The notes under the pieces: generated by a model | The model's input: only the letters and a program-made list of their open reading frames with translations | Told to the model about the DNA's origin: nothing | Databases searched by the model: none | In this document: positions 31,152 through 39,943 of the stretch, in pieces | Position numbering within the stretch: the stretch's first letter is position 1 | Layout of the letters: each line of letters starts with the position of its first letter | Translations under genes and position numbers: made by a program | Assembly (NCBI RefSeq): GCF_027922005.1 | Contig: NZ_BSEV01000031.1 | Coordinates: 1-64,000 of the forward strand | Reading direction: 5' to 3' | From: Streptosporangium carneum | Lineage (GTDB): Bacteria; Actinomycetota; Actinomycetes; Streptosporangiales; Streptosporangiaceae | DNA length: 64,000 nt

Positions 31152-32612
31152 ATGAGGGTGGGGACGAAGGAGCCCGCTGTCGTGCTCCTCGACGGTGCCG
31201 TGCGCACCGCTTCGAGTATGTGGACACGCTCCTATGCCCGGATTCTGCTGGCCGGCGACCTCGCGTGCGCGGTGACGGCCTGCGAGGCCGTCCTCGGTGT
31301 CCGGCTCTGGCTGGGCGATCACATTCCGCTGAACGAGGCGTTGCGGGGGCTGGGCCTCGCCCTGGCCTGGCCTTTCGCGTTGGCGGTCGTGGGCGCGTAC
31401 CGCAGGCGGGCGCACACGGAGGGCACGGAGGAGTTCCGCGCGGTCTTCGACGCGGGGGTGGGGATCATCGCCCTCGTCGCGATCGGGGCCTACGCGACGC
31501 AGAGCAACCTCGCCAGGAGCTTCGTCATGGCGATGTTCCCCTGCGCGATGCTGCTGACGATCGGTTTCCGCTACCGGATGCGCAAGCGGCTGCACCGCCG
31601 CCGCGCGGCCGGGGACTACATGCGGCAGGTGGTCGCCGTCGGCCACCGGGAGTCGGTGCTCGACCTGGTGGTCCAGCTCCGCAGGCAGCCGCACCACGGG
31701 ATGACGGTGGTCGCCGCCTGCCTGCCGCCGGGCGTCGACATCGTCGACGTCGACGTCGACGGGATACCGGTGCTGGGCGACTTCGCCGACGTCCCCCAGG
31801 CGGTGGCGAAGACGCAGGCGGACGCGGTCGCCATCCTGGCCTGTCCCGAGCTGGACGGCGCCGCGCTGCGCAGGCTCGCCTGGGAGCTGGAGACCGACAG
31901 GATCGACCTGTTCGTCGCGCCCGCGTTGATGGACGTGGCCGGTCCCAGGGTCAGCATCCGCCCGGTGGCGGGGATGCCGCTGCTCCACGTGGAGCATCCC
32001 GAGTTCGCCGGGGCCAAATACCTGCTGAAGAACCTGTTCGACCGGTGCGGCGCGGGATTCGCCCTGCTCGTGCTGGCGCTGCCGATGTTGCTGATCGGGG
32101 CCGTGATCAGGACGACCAGTCCGGGGCCCGCCCTGTTCCGGCAGACCCGGGTCGGCAAGGGCGGCAGGGAGTTCAGGGTCTTCAAGTTCCGGACCATGGT
32201 CAACGACGCCGAGGCGCACAAGCGGAGCCTCCTGGAGGAGAACGAGTTCGACGGCGTTCTCTTCAAGATCAAGAAAGATCCGCGCATCACCCGGGCCGGC
32301 GGCTTCCTGCGGCGCTACTCGCTGGATGAGCTTCCGCAGCTGCTCAACGTGGTCCGCGGGGAGATGTCGCTGGTCGGACCGCGTCCGCCGCTGCCCGACG
32401 AGGTCGCCCAGTACGGCGAGGACGTCCGCCGCAGACTCGTCGTCAAGCCGGGGATGACCGGCCTCTGGCAGGTCAGCGGAAGGTCCGACCTGAGCTGGGA
32501 GGAGTCGGTCCGCCTCGACCTGCGCTACGTGGAGAACTGGTCGCTCTTCCTCGACCTGCAGATCCTGTGGAAGACCTGGAGCGCCGTCACCCGCGGAGAA
32601 GGGGCCTACTAG
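31152..32612 (+). CDS. polyprenyl-phosphate glycosylphosphotransferase (WbaP/CpsE-like)
   Basis: A 486-residue protein. Four to five N-terminal spans are followed by a CoA-binding-like domain (MRQVVAVGHRESVLDLVVQL, IPVLGDFADVPQAV). Then comes the catalytic bacterial-sugar-transferase domain from ~residue 295: one more span, SPGPALFRQTRVGKGGREF, VFKFRTMVNDAE, YSLDELPQLLNVVRGEMS, LVGPRPPLP and KPGMTGLWQVSGRSDLSW. It transfers a sugar-1-phosphate from a nucleotide sugar to undecaprenyl or decaprenyl phosphate, starting the repeat unit. It is the first gene of the operon; rmlA follows two bases after its stop. Confidence 0.93.
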   Translation: MRVGTKEPAVVLLDGAVRTASSMWTRSYARILLAGDLACAVTACEAVLGVRLWLGDHIPLNEALRGLGLALAWPFALAVVGAYRRRAHTEGTEEFRAVFDAGVGIIALVAIGAYATQSNLARSFVMAMFPCAMLLTIGFRYRMRKRLHRRRAAGDYMRQVVAVGHRESVLDLVVQLRRQPHHGMTVVAACLPPGVDIVDVDVDGIPVLGDFADVPQAVAKTQADAVAILACPELDGAALRRLAWELETDRIDLFVAPALMDVAGPRVSIRPVAGMPLLHVEHPEFAGAKYLLKNLFDRCGAGFALLVLALPMLLIGAVIRTTSPGPALFRQTRVGKGGREFRVFKFRTMVNDAEAHKRSLLEENEFDGVLFKIKKDPRITRAGGFLRRYSLDELPQLLNVVRGEMSLVGPRPPLPDEVAQYGEDVRRRLVVKPGMTGLWQVSGRSDLSWEESVRLDLRYVENWSLFLDLQILWKTWSAVTRGEGAY

Positions 32613-32614
32613 CC

Positions 32615-33682
32615 GTGAAAGCACTCGTGCTCGCCGGAGGGGCGGGCACCCGGCTGCGGCCGATCACGCACACCTCGGCCAAGCAGCTCGTCCCGGTCGC
32701 GAACAAACCCGTCCTCTTCTACGGGCTCGAAGCCATCGTCGAGGCCGGGATCGACGAGATCGGCATCGTGGTCGGCGACACCCAGGCCGAGATCGAGGCG
32801 GCGGTCGGCGACGGCTCCGCGTTCGGCGCCCGGGTGACCTATCTGCGGCAGGAGGCCCCGCTCGGCCTGGCCCACGCGGTGCTCATCGCCCGTGACTACC
32901 TCGGTGAAGACGACTTCATCATGTATCTGGGCGACAACTTCATCGTCGGCGGCGTCAACGCCGTGGTCGACCGGTTCGTCAGCGACCGGCCCGACGCCCA
33001 GATCATGCTCACCCAGGTCGGCGACCCCCGGCAGTTCGGCGTCGCCGAGCTCGACGCCGACGGGCGGGTCGTCGGTCTGGAGGAGAAGCCCAGCGAGCCG
33101 AAGAGCGACCTGGCGCTGGTCGGCGTGTACCTGTTCTCCCCGGCCGTGCACCAGGCGGTCGCCGAGCTCAAGCCGTCGTGGCGGGGCGAGCTGGAGATCA
33201 CCGACGCCATCCAGTGGCTGCTGGAGAACGGCAGGCGGGTGGAGAGCACCGTCGTGTCCGGCTACTGGAAGGACACCGGGAACGTCACCGACATGCTGGA
33301 GGTCAACCGGCTGGTCCTGGAGTCGGTCGAGCCCCGCGTCGACGGCCGGGTCGACGAGGCCAGCGAGCTGATCGGCAGGGTCGTGGTCGAGGCCGGGGCG
33401 CTGGTGGAGCGGTCCCGCATCGTGGGCCCGGCCATCGTCGGCCCCGGCGCACGCGTCCTGGACAGCTACGTCGGCCCGTTCACCTCGATCGCGGCCGAAT
33501 GCCGGATCAGCGACAGCGAGATCGAGTACTCCATCGTGCTGCCCCGATCCTCCATATCGGGGGTGTCCCGCATCGAGTCCTCCCTCATCGGACACGACGT
33601 CGAGGTCACCCCCGCCCCCGCAACCCCCCGAGCCCACCGCCTCGTGCTGGGCGATCACAGCAAGGTCCAGATCAGCTCATGA
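32615..33682 (+). CDS. rmlA: glucose-1-phosphate thymidylyltransferase (long, StrD-like form)
   Basis: A 355-residue nucleotidyltransferase: LVLAGGAGTRLRPITHTSAKQLVPVANKP with the G-x-G-T-R-L-x-P loop and the substrate Lys, EAPLGLAHAVLIARDYLG, DFIMYLGDNF with the metal Asp, and GELEITDAIQWLL. The last ~110 residues form a hexapeptide-like beta-helix, as in the 355-residue StrD/GraD type. It makes dTDP-glucose from glucose-1-phosphate and dTTP. It starts with GTG two bases after the PGT gene, and its stop overlaps the rmlB start. Confidence 0.9.
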   Translation: MKALVLAGGAGTRLRPITHTSAKQLVPVANKPVLFYGLEAIVEAGIDEIGIVVGDTQAEIEAAVGDGSAFGARVTYLRQEAPLGLAHAVLIARDYLGEDDFIMYLGDNFIVGGVNAVVDRFVSDRPDAQIMLTQVGDPRQFGVAELDADGRVVGLEEKPSEPKSDLALVGVYLFSPAVHQAVAELKPSWRGELEITDAIQWLLENGRRVESTVVSGYWKDTGNVTDMLEVNRLVLESVEPRVDGRVDEASELIGRVVVEAGALVERSRIVGPAIVGPGARVLDSYVGPFTSIAAECRISDSEIEYSIVLPRSSISGVSRIESSLIGHDVEVTPAPATPRAHRLVLGDHSKVQISS

Positions 33683-34659
33683 CAGAGCCTCTCCCGGGGG
33701 ACGCCCCCGGTTCCCAGCGGGTCCTGGTCACCGGCGGCGCCGGGTTCATCGGCTCCCACTACGTCCGGGCGCTGGCCGAGGACGGGGTCGAGGTGACCGT
33801 TCTCGACAAGCTCACCTACGCCGGCAACCCGGCCAACCTGGAGGGCGTCGCCCACAGGTTCGTGCGGGGCGACGTCTGCGACGCCGTACTGCTGTCCCAG
33901 CTCGTGCCGGGGCACGACGTGGTCGTCAACTTCGCGGCCGAGTCCCATGTGGACCGGTCTATCGACGGCCCCGCCGAGTTCGTCAGGACCAACGTGCTGG
34001 GCACCCAGACGCTGATGCAGGCGTGCCTGGAGGCGGGCGTCCCCCGGGTGGTGCAGGTCTCGACCGACGAGGTGTACGGGTCGATCGCCACGGGCTCGTG
34101 GGACGAGGAGGCGCCGCTCAACCCCCGCTCGCCGTACTCCGCGTCGAAGGCGAGCGCGGACATGATCGCCCGTGCCTACGCGGTCACCTACGGCCTGCCG
34201 GTCTCCATCACCCGCTGCGGCAACAACTACGGGCCCCGCCAGTTCCCGGAGAAGGTGATCCCGCTCTTCGTCACCAACCTGCTGCGGGAGCGCAGGGTGC
34301 CGCTCTACGGCGACGGCGGCAACGTCAGGGACTGGGTCCACGTCGACGACCACTGCGCGGGCATCCGCCTGGTGGCGGAGAAGGGCGAGCCCGGCGAGGT
34401 CTACCACGTCGGCGGCACGGCCGAGCTGACCAACCTGGAGCTCACCGAGCGGATCCTCGCGGCCTGCGGAGCCGGACCCGAGATGGTCGAGCACGTCGAG
34501 GACCGCAAAGGCCACGACCGCCGTTACTCGCTGGACGACACGCGGCTGCGCGCGATGGGCTACGAGCCGAAGATCCCCTTCGAGGAGGGCCTGCGCGAGA
34601 CCATCGCCTGGTACGTCGCGAACCCCGGTTGGTGGACCCCGCTGCTGGCGGGTCGCTGA
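33679..34659 (+). CDS. rmlB: dTDP-glucose 4,6-dehydratase
   Basis: A 326-residue extended short-chain dehydrogenase: VLVTGGAGFIGSHYVRAL for NAD, FAAESHVDRSI, VSTDEVYGSI with the catalytic Thr-Asp-Glu, YSASKASADMIARAY with the Tyr-x3-Lys, and CGNNYGPRQFPEKVIP. All match RmlB. It converts dTDP-glucose to dTDP-4-keto-6-deoxyglucose. ATGA overlap with rmlA; the stop overlaps the rmlD start by one base. Confidence 0.93.
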   Translation: MTEPLPGDAPGSQRVLVTGGAGFIGSHYVRALAEDGVEVTVLDKLTYAGNPANLEGVAHRFVRGDVCDAVLLSQLVPGHDVVVNFAAESHVDRSIDGPAEFVRTNVLGTQTLMQACLEAGVPRVVQVSTDEVYGSIATGSWDEEAPLNPRSPYSASKASADMIARAYAVTYGLPVSITRCGNNYGPRQFPEKVIPLFVTNLLRERRVPLYGDGGNVRDWVHVDDHCAGIRLVAEKGEPGEVYHVGGTAELTNLELTERILAACGAGPEMVEHVEDRKGHDRRYSLDDTRLRAMGYEPKIPFEEGLRETIAWYVANPGWWTPLLAGR

Positions 34660-35519
34660 TGGCGCGTTGGCTGGTCACCGGCGCGGGCGGCATGCTGGGG
34701 ACCGACCTGGTCGCCCGGCTCGCCGGTGAGTCCGGCGAGCAGGTCGTCGCCCTGGACCGCGCCGGGCTCGACGTCTCGGACGGCCGGGCCGTGCGGGCGG
34801 CGGTGCTGGAGGCGAAACCCGACGTCGTGGTCAACTGCGCGGGCTGGACGGCCGTCGACGACGCCGAGATCCGGGAGGAGGAGGCGCTCGCGGTCAACGG
34901 GCACGCGGTGCGGACCCTGGCGCTGGCCTGCGCCGACCTGGGCGCGCGGTTGATCCATCCGTCCACGGACTACGTCTTCCCCGGCACGGCGCGGGAGCCG
35001 TACCGGGAGGAGGAGACGCCGCGGCCGCTCAACGCCTACGGCCGGACCAAGCTGGCGGGGGAGCGGGCCGTGCTGGACGTCCTGCCCGAGTCGGGGTACG
35101 TGGTGCGCACGGCCTGGCTGTACGGCGCGACGGGGCACAACTTCGTCAGGACCGTCGTCAGGCTGGCCGGGCAGCGGGAGACGCTCGACGTCGTCGACGA
35201 CCAGGTCGGGCAGCCGACGTGGACCGCCGACCTCGCCGACCGGCTGGTACGGCTCGGCCTGTCCGACGCGCCCGCGGGCGTCTATCACGGCACCAGCTCG
35301 GGCAGCACCACCTGGTACGGCCTGGCCCGCGAGATCCTCACGCTGCTCGGCTCCGACCCGGAGAGGGTCAGGCCCGTCTCCAGCGCGGCGTACGCGCGTC
35401 CCGCGGCCCGCCCCTCGTTCAGCGTGCTCGGCCACGACCGCTGGGCCGTCGCCGGACTGGCCCCGATCAGGGACTGGAAGGACGCCCTGCGGGCGGCCTG
35501 GCCGATTCCGGGAGCGTGA
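34659..35519 (+). CDS. rmlD: dTDP-4-dehydrorhamnose reductase
   Basis: A 286-residue protein: WLVTGAGGMLGTDLVARL, VVNCAGWTAVDDAE, LIHPSTDYVFPGTAREPY, and YGRTKLAGERAVLD with the catalytic Tyr-x3-Lys. These are RmlD signatures. It reduces dTDP-4-keto-L-rhamnose to dTDP-L-rhamnose, or the equivalent last step for a related deoxysugar. RmlC, the epimerase that normally acts before it, is not encoded in this window. Confidence 0.9.
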   Translation: MARWLVTGAGGMLGTDLVARLAGESGEQVVALDRAGLDVSDGRAVRAAVLEAKPDVVVNCAGWTAVDDAEIREEEALAVNGHAVRTLALACADLGARLIHPSTDYVFPGTAREPYREEETPRPLNAYGRTKLAGERAVLDVLPESGYVVRTAWLYGATGHNFVRTVVRLAGQRETLDVVDDQVGQPTWTADLADRLVRLGLSDAPAGVYHGTSSGSTTWYGLAREILTLLGSDPERVRPVSSAAYARPAARPSFSVLGHDRWAVAGLAPIRDWKDALRAAWPIPGA

Positions 35520-36928
35520 TGTACCTCTCGGAGAGCCGCAGGGCCGACCCGGTCCGCGACCTGCCCCTCGACGGCCTCGACCCTGACGGGACCCGCGACC
35601 GGACCGGAGACGGCGCCGAGGCCGACGCCGACGCCGGTGAGGGGGCCGGTGAGGGGGCCGGTGAGGGCGCCCGTGACGGCGGGGACGCCGCGGGTCCCGC
35701 GCGCGGTCAGGACGCCGCCGTCGGCGGCCGGGTCCGCAGGGTGTTCACCGGGAACGTCCTGGCGCTGGGCATGGTCAGCCTCCTCACCGACGTCTCCTCG
35801 GAGATGGTCACCGCGGTCCTCCCGCTCTACCTGGTGTTCAACCTGGGGCTGAGCGCGCTGGAGTTCGGCCTGCTGGACGGGGTCTACACCGGGGCGAGCG
35901 CGGTGCTGCGCCTGGTCGGCGGGCACGTCGCCGACCGCTTCAGCAGGCGCAAGCTGGTGGCCGGGTTCGGCTACGGGCTCTCGGCGGTGTGCAAGCTCGG
36001 CTTCCTGGCCGCGGGCCGTTCGGTCCCGATGATCGGCGTGATGATCGGCGCGGACCGGGCGGGCAAGGGGCTGCGCACCGCCCCCAGGGACGCGATGATC
36101 TCCCTCAGCGTCCCGGCCGAGGCGCAGGGCAGGGCCTTCGGCTTCCACCGCGCGCTCGACACGGTCGGCGCGATGCTCGGCCCCTTCGCGGCCTTCGGCG
36201 TGCTGACGCTGACCGCGAACGCCTTCGACGCGGTGTTCGTGGTGAGCTTCTGCGTCGCGGTTCTCGGTGTCCTGGTCCTGGCCCTGTTCGTCAGGGAGGG
36301 CTCGGGCGGGTCGGTCCGCACGGCCGGAGCCGGGAGCGGGGTCTCGTTCGGGGCCGTCGCGGGGCTGCTGCGCCCCGGCCCCTTCCGCAGGGTCGCGCTG
36401 GCGGTGGTGCCGCTGTCGCTCGCCACGGTCAGCGACGGCTTCCTCTACCTGCTGCTCCAGCGCACGCTCGACCTGCCCGCGGGCTGGCTGCCGCTGCTGC
36501 CCGTCGCGGTCTCCGTCGCCTTCCTGGCCGCGGCCGTCCCGTGCGGCTGGCTGGCCGACCGGGTCGGCCGGTCGAGGGTGGTGCTGGGCGGTTATCTGGC
36601 GATCCTGGCCTGCTACGCCGTCCTCATGGCCGACCTCGGGACGGTGACGCTGGTCGTGGTCCTGCTGCTGCGCGGGCTGGCCTACGCGGCCACCGACGGC
36701 GTGATCAGCGCGCTGGCCGGGCCGCTGCTGCCGGGGCCGCTGCGCGCCACGGGCCTGGCGGTCGTGCAGACGGGCCAGGCGCTCGCCGCGATGGTCGCCT
36801 CGTGGGCGTTCGGCGCGCTGTGGACGCTGGCCGGTCTCACCGTCGCGCTGGTCGCGGCGGCGGTGCTGCTCCTGGCGGCGCTCGTCGCCGCGGCATTCGC
36901 CCTCAGGGGAGTCGGACAGGGCGAATGA
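35519..36928 (+). CDS. MFS transporter with long acidic N-terminal tail
   Basis: A 469-residue protein. The first ~75 residues are a disordered acidic tail including a GEGAGEGAGEGA repeat. About twelve spans then begin with VLALGMVSLLTDVSSEMVTAVLPLYL, a signature of the DHA1-like group with TDVSSEM; the loop HVADRFSRRKLVAGFGYGL is motif A-like. Substrate unknown. It sits in the polysaccharide operon (start overlaps the rmlD stop), so it may export a precursor or be a passenger. Confidence 0.85.
   Translation: MYLSESRRADPVRDLPLDGLDPDGTRDRTGDGAEADADAGEGAGEGAGEGARDGGDAAGPARGQDAAVGGRVRRVFTGNVLALGMVSLLTDVSSEMVTAVLPLYLVFNLGLSALEFGLLDGVYTGASAVLRLVGGHVADRFSRRKLVAGFGYGLSAVCKLGFLAAGRSVPMIGVMIGADRAGKGLRTAPRDAMISLSVPAEAQGRAFGFHRALDTVGAMLGPFAAFGVLTLTANAFDAVFVVSFCVAVLGVLVLALFVREGSGGSVRTAGAGSGVSFGAVAGLLRPGPFRRVALAVVPLSLATVSDGFLYLLLQRTLDLPAGWLPLLPVAVSVAFLAAAVPCGWLADRVGRSRVVLGGYLAILACYAVLMADLGTVTLVVVLLLRGLAYAATDGVISALAGPLLPGPLRATGLAVVQTGQALAAMVASWAFGALWTLAGLTVALVAAAVLLLAALVAAAFALRGVGQGE
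35633..35667 (+). repeat. 12-base tandem repeat in MFS gene
   Basis: GCCGGTGAGGGG is repeated almost three times in a row (35633-35667), in frame, encoding the Gly/Glu/Ala tail. It can vary in copy number by slippage without shifting the frame. Confidence 0.8.
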
Positions 36929-37053
36929 CACAGAAACCTTCAAGAACACAAAACAGTGATGTGCAGAATTAGATCTCTTTTTAGCAACATGTGTGACTCA
37001 CGTCATCGTAGAGCGGTCCAATGGGGCTCGCCGATCCCGGGAGAGAGCTGGTC

Positions 37054-37842
37054 ATGACCGCCGCTGAAGGCACGGCCGCCCGCTTCGGAGGCGACCCCGC
37101 GATCCGCCGGGAGATCCTCGGCACCAACCTCGACGCGCTCACCATGGACCAGGTCGTCGCCCGCTGCGTCGCGGCGGTCGGCGAGGAGCGCAGGCTGACG
37201 ATCGGCGTGGTCAACGCCGCCAAGATCGTCAACATGCGCTCCGACGACCTCCTCAGGCAGTCCGTCGTCGACTGCGACCTGGTCCTCGCCGACGGCCAGT
37301 CCGTGGTGTGGGCGTCCGGGCTGCTCGGCCACCGGCTGCCCGAGCGGGTCGCGGGCATCGACCTGTTCACCGAGCTGCTCGCCGAGGGCGAGCGGCGCGG
37401 GCACCGGGTCTACCTGCTCGGCGCGACCCCGGAGGTCCTGGAGCGCACGGTCGCCGAGATCCGCCGCCGCCACCCCGCCCTCGCCGTCGCCGGATCGCGC
37501 GACGGCTACTTCACCGACGACGAGTCCGAGCGCGTCGCCGCCGAGATCGCCGACTCCAAGGCCGATCTGCTCTTCCTCGGCATCACCTCGCCGAAGAAGG
37601 AGATCTTCGTCAAGCGCTGGGGCGCGGCCACCGGGGCCTCGGTCATCCACGGGGTCGGAGGCTCCTTCGACATCCTGGCCGGGCACACCAGGCGGGCTCC
37701 GGCCCGCTGGCAGCGGCTCGGCCTCGAATGGTTCTACCGCCTGCTCCAGGAGCCGATGCGGCTCGGCCCGCGCTACCTCAAGACCAACGCGCGTTTCCTG
37801 CTCATGGTGGCCGCCGCCCGCCTTGGACGCCGCCGTCCATGA
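37054..37842 (+). CDS. WecG/TagA/CpsF-family glycosyltransferase
   Basis: A 262-residue GT26 enzyme: LTIGVVNAAKIVNMRSDD, LVLADGQSVVWASGLLG with the catalytic Asp region, RVYLLGATPEVLERTV, LLFLGITSPKKEIFVKRW and HGVGGSFDILAGHTRRAP. It adds a sugar (N-acetylmannosamine or similar) to the lipid-linked first sugar. I chose the ATG at 37054 because GGGAGAGAG lies six bases upstream; an ATG at 37021 lacks a ribosome site. An AT-rich 125-base gap before it may hold a promoter. The stop overlaps the next start (ATGA). Confidence 0.9.
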   Translation: MTAAEGTAARFGGDPAIRREILGTNLDALTMDQVVARCVAAVGEERRLTIGVVNAAKIVNMRSDDLLRQSVVDCDLVLADGQSVVWASGLLGHRLPERVAGIDLFTELLAEGERRGHRVYLLGATPEVLERTVAEIRRRHPALAVAGSRDGYFTDDESERVAAEIADSKADLLFLGITSPKKEIFVKRWGAATGASVIHGVGGSFDILAGHTRRAPARWQRLGLEWFYRLLQEPMRLGPRYLKTNARFLLMVAAARLGRRRP

Positions 37843-38816
37843 ACGCAAGGACCCGCTGGATCGTCCTCACCGTCGCGACGCTCGTCCTGGCGGCCTCCGC
37901 GACGGCCTACCTCGTCTTCGCCACGGACCGCGCCGTGCGGACGGAGGCGGCCGCCGCGCTGCCCAAGGGGGAGATGACGCTGTCCGGGGAGGGGCTGCTC
38001 ACCCTCGACGGCAGGGGGACGCTGACCAGGCAGGCGGGCGGGAGCCGTACCACGCTCGACCGGACCTGCGCCCGCTTCCACGCCGCCGTCTCGACCGCGG
38101 TGTGCATGATCACCGACATGGGGGCCAGGACCCGCTACTACGCGACCGTGCTCGACGGCTCGCTCCGCGAGACCCGCAGGGTCGAGGTGCCCGGGGTGCC
38201 CAGCAGGGCCAGGGTCTCGCCGAGCGGCAACATGGTCTCCTGGACGGTCTTCGTCTCCGGAGACTCCTACCTCAGCTCCGGCCTGTCCACCAGGACGGGG
38301 ATCCTGGACACCAGGACCGGCAGGACGGTCCCCAGCTTGGAGGAGTTCGCCCTCTACCGGGACGGCAGGCGCGACACCTCGCCCGACCACAACTACTGGG
38401 GCGTCACCTTCACCGGCGACGACGACCACTTCTACGTGACGGTCTCGACCAAGGGCGAGTTCTACCTCGCCCGGGGCTCCTACGCCGCCCGCCGCGTCGA
38501 CACCGTACGGCGCGGCGTCGAGTGCCCCTCCCTGTCCCCCGACCAGACGCGCGTCGCCTACAAGAAACGGACCGGCGACGCCTCCAGCCCGTGGCGGGTC
38601 CACGTGCTGGACCTGGCCTCGGGCAGGGACACCGCGCTCGCCGAGGACCACAGCGTCGACGACCAGGTGGCCTGGCTGGACGACGGCGCCGTCATGTACG
38701 CCCGGCTCGCCGGTGAACGCAGCGACGTGTGGACGGTCCCCGCGGACGGGACCGGAACGCCGAGGAAGCTGCTCGAAGATGCCTTCTCACCCGTATCCCT
38801 TGGGAGGACAAAGTGA
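37839..38816 (+). CDS. membrane-anchored beta-propeller-like protein
   Basis: A 325-residue protein with one N-terminal membrane helix (WIVLTVATLVLAASATAYLVFA) and an outside domain of repeated strands with TolB/WD40-like phrases: ARVSPSGNMVSWTVFVSGDSYL, VECPSLSPDQTRVAYKKRTGD, QVAWLDDGAVMYARLAGERSDVWTVPADG. Probably a partial propeller of six or so blades. Function unknown; in this operon it may be a scaffold or glycan-binding protein. The next gene begins inside its stop codon. Confidence 0.7.
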   Translation: MNARTRWIVLTVATLVLAASATAYLVFATDRAVRTEAAAALPKGEMTLSGEGLLTLDGRGTLTRQAGGSRTTLDRTCARFHAAVSTAVCMITDMGARTRYYATVLDGSLRETRRVEVPGVPSRARVSPSGNMVSWTVFVSGDSYLSSGLSTRTGILDTRTGRTVPSLEEFALYRDGRRDTSPDHNYWGVTFTGDDDHFYVTVSTKGEFYLARGSYAARRVDTVRRGVECPSLSPDQTRVAYKKRTGDASSPWRVHVLDLASGRDTALAEDHSVDDQVAWLDDGAVMYARLAGERSDVWTVPADGTGTPRKLLEDAFSPVSLGRTK

Positions 38817-39943
38817 CCCGGAGCCGCCGGATCGCCCTGCTGGGCGCCGACGCCGACTTCGTTGCGGAAATGGCAGACCTCTCCGTCCGGGGGCTGCCGC
38901 CCGGATACGTCGACGGAGAGTTCGTCTTCACCCGCAGGGGAAGCAAGGCCGCCGACGGATCCTGGCGGGCCCTCCCCGAGGGCCGCAGCGTCCGCTACAC
39001 CGCCATCGTCGCGCTCGGCCTGGCCACCCTCACCGCCTCGGAGCCCGCCCGCGTCCGTGAGGCCCTCGCGGGCGACGAGCTGTCCACCCTGGTCGGGCGG
39101 CTCGTCGAACGGCTTCCCGGCATCACGGGAGTCGGCGACGTCGCCCTGATCTGCTGGGCCGCCGCCGAGACCGGGCACGAGGGCCTGCCCGAGGCGATCC
39201 GCCGCCTGGCCGAGGTGGACGGGCGCGACGCCGCCGCCGAGATCGCGACCGTCGAGGCGTCGTGGGCGGTCGCGGGACTGGCCGCCGCGCGCGACGCGGG
39301 GGCGGACGTGGCGGAGCACTACGAGCGCGCCCGCGCCCGGCTGCTGGCCGGGATCGGCGCGGGCGGCCTCTACCCGCACGTGCTCGGCACCACCTCGCCC
39401 TGGTACCGCGGGCACGTCGGCTGCTTCGCCGACCAGGTCTACCCGATCCAGGCGCTGGCCAGGGCGGGGGACGCCGACGCGGTCGCCGTGGCCGACCGGG
39501 TCGCCGCGGGCATCTGCGCCGCGCAGGGCGAGGCCGGGCAGTGGTGGTGGCACTACGACTCCAGGACCGGCGCCGTCGTCGAGGGCTACCCGGTCTACAG
39601 CGTCCACCAGCTCGCCATGGCGCCGATGGCGCTGCTCGACCTCGCGGACGCCGGAGGCAGGCTCTGGCTGGACGAGATCGTCCTCGGCCTGCGCTGGATG
39701 CACGAGCGCCCCGAGACCGACGAGGCCATGGTCATCCCCGAGCTGGACCTGACCTGGCGGAAGGCGGCCAGGGAGGACCCGAAGAAGATCGTGCGAGGAG
39801 CCAGGGCCGCGGCGACCCGCCTGCGGGCGGGAGCCAGGCTCGGCGTCCTCGACCGGGTCTACCCGCCGGTGGCGGTCGACCGGGAGTGCAGGCCGTACGA
39901 GCTGGGCTGGCTGCTGTACGCCTGGCTGTACGGCGGAGCCTGA
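38813..39943 (+). CDS. conserved alpha/alpha-toroid-like protein, unknown function
   Basis: A 376-residue protein of helical pairs (SVRYTAIVALGLATLTA, LICWAAAETGHEGLPEAIRRL, VYPIQALARAGDADAV, YSVHQLAMAPMALLDLADAG) with GQWWWHYDSRTGAVVEGYPVY between them. The pattern resembles glycoside-hydrolase-like or terpene-cyclase-like toroids, but I cannot name a family or catalytic residues. Starts with GTG after GGGAGG and overlaps both neighbours by one to four bases, so it is a genuine part of the operon. Confidence 0.7.
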   Translation: MTRSRRIALLGADADFVAEMADLSVRGLPPGYVDGEFVFTRRGSKAADGSWRALPEGRSVRYTAIVALGLATLTASEPARVREALAGDELSTLVGRLVERLPGITGVGDVALICWAAAETGHEGLPEAIRRLAEVDGRDAAAEIATVEASWAVAGLAAARDAGADVAEHYERARARLLAGIGAGGLYPHVLGTTSPWYRGHVGCFADQVYPIQALARAGDADAVAVADRVAAGICAAQGEAGQWWWHYDSRTGAVVEGYPVYSVHQLAMAPMALLDLADAGGRLWLDEIVLGLRWMHERPETDEAMVIPELDLTWRKAAREDPKKIVRGARAAATRLRAGARLGVLDRVYPPVAVDRECRPYELGWLLYAWLYGGA

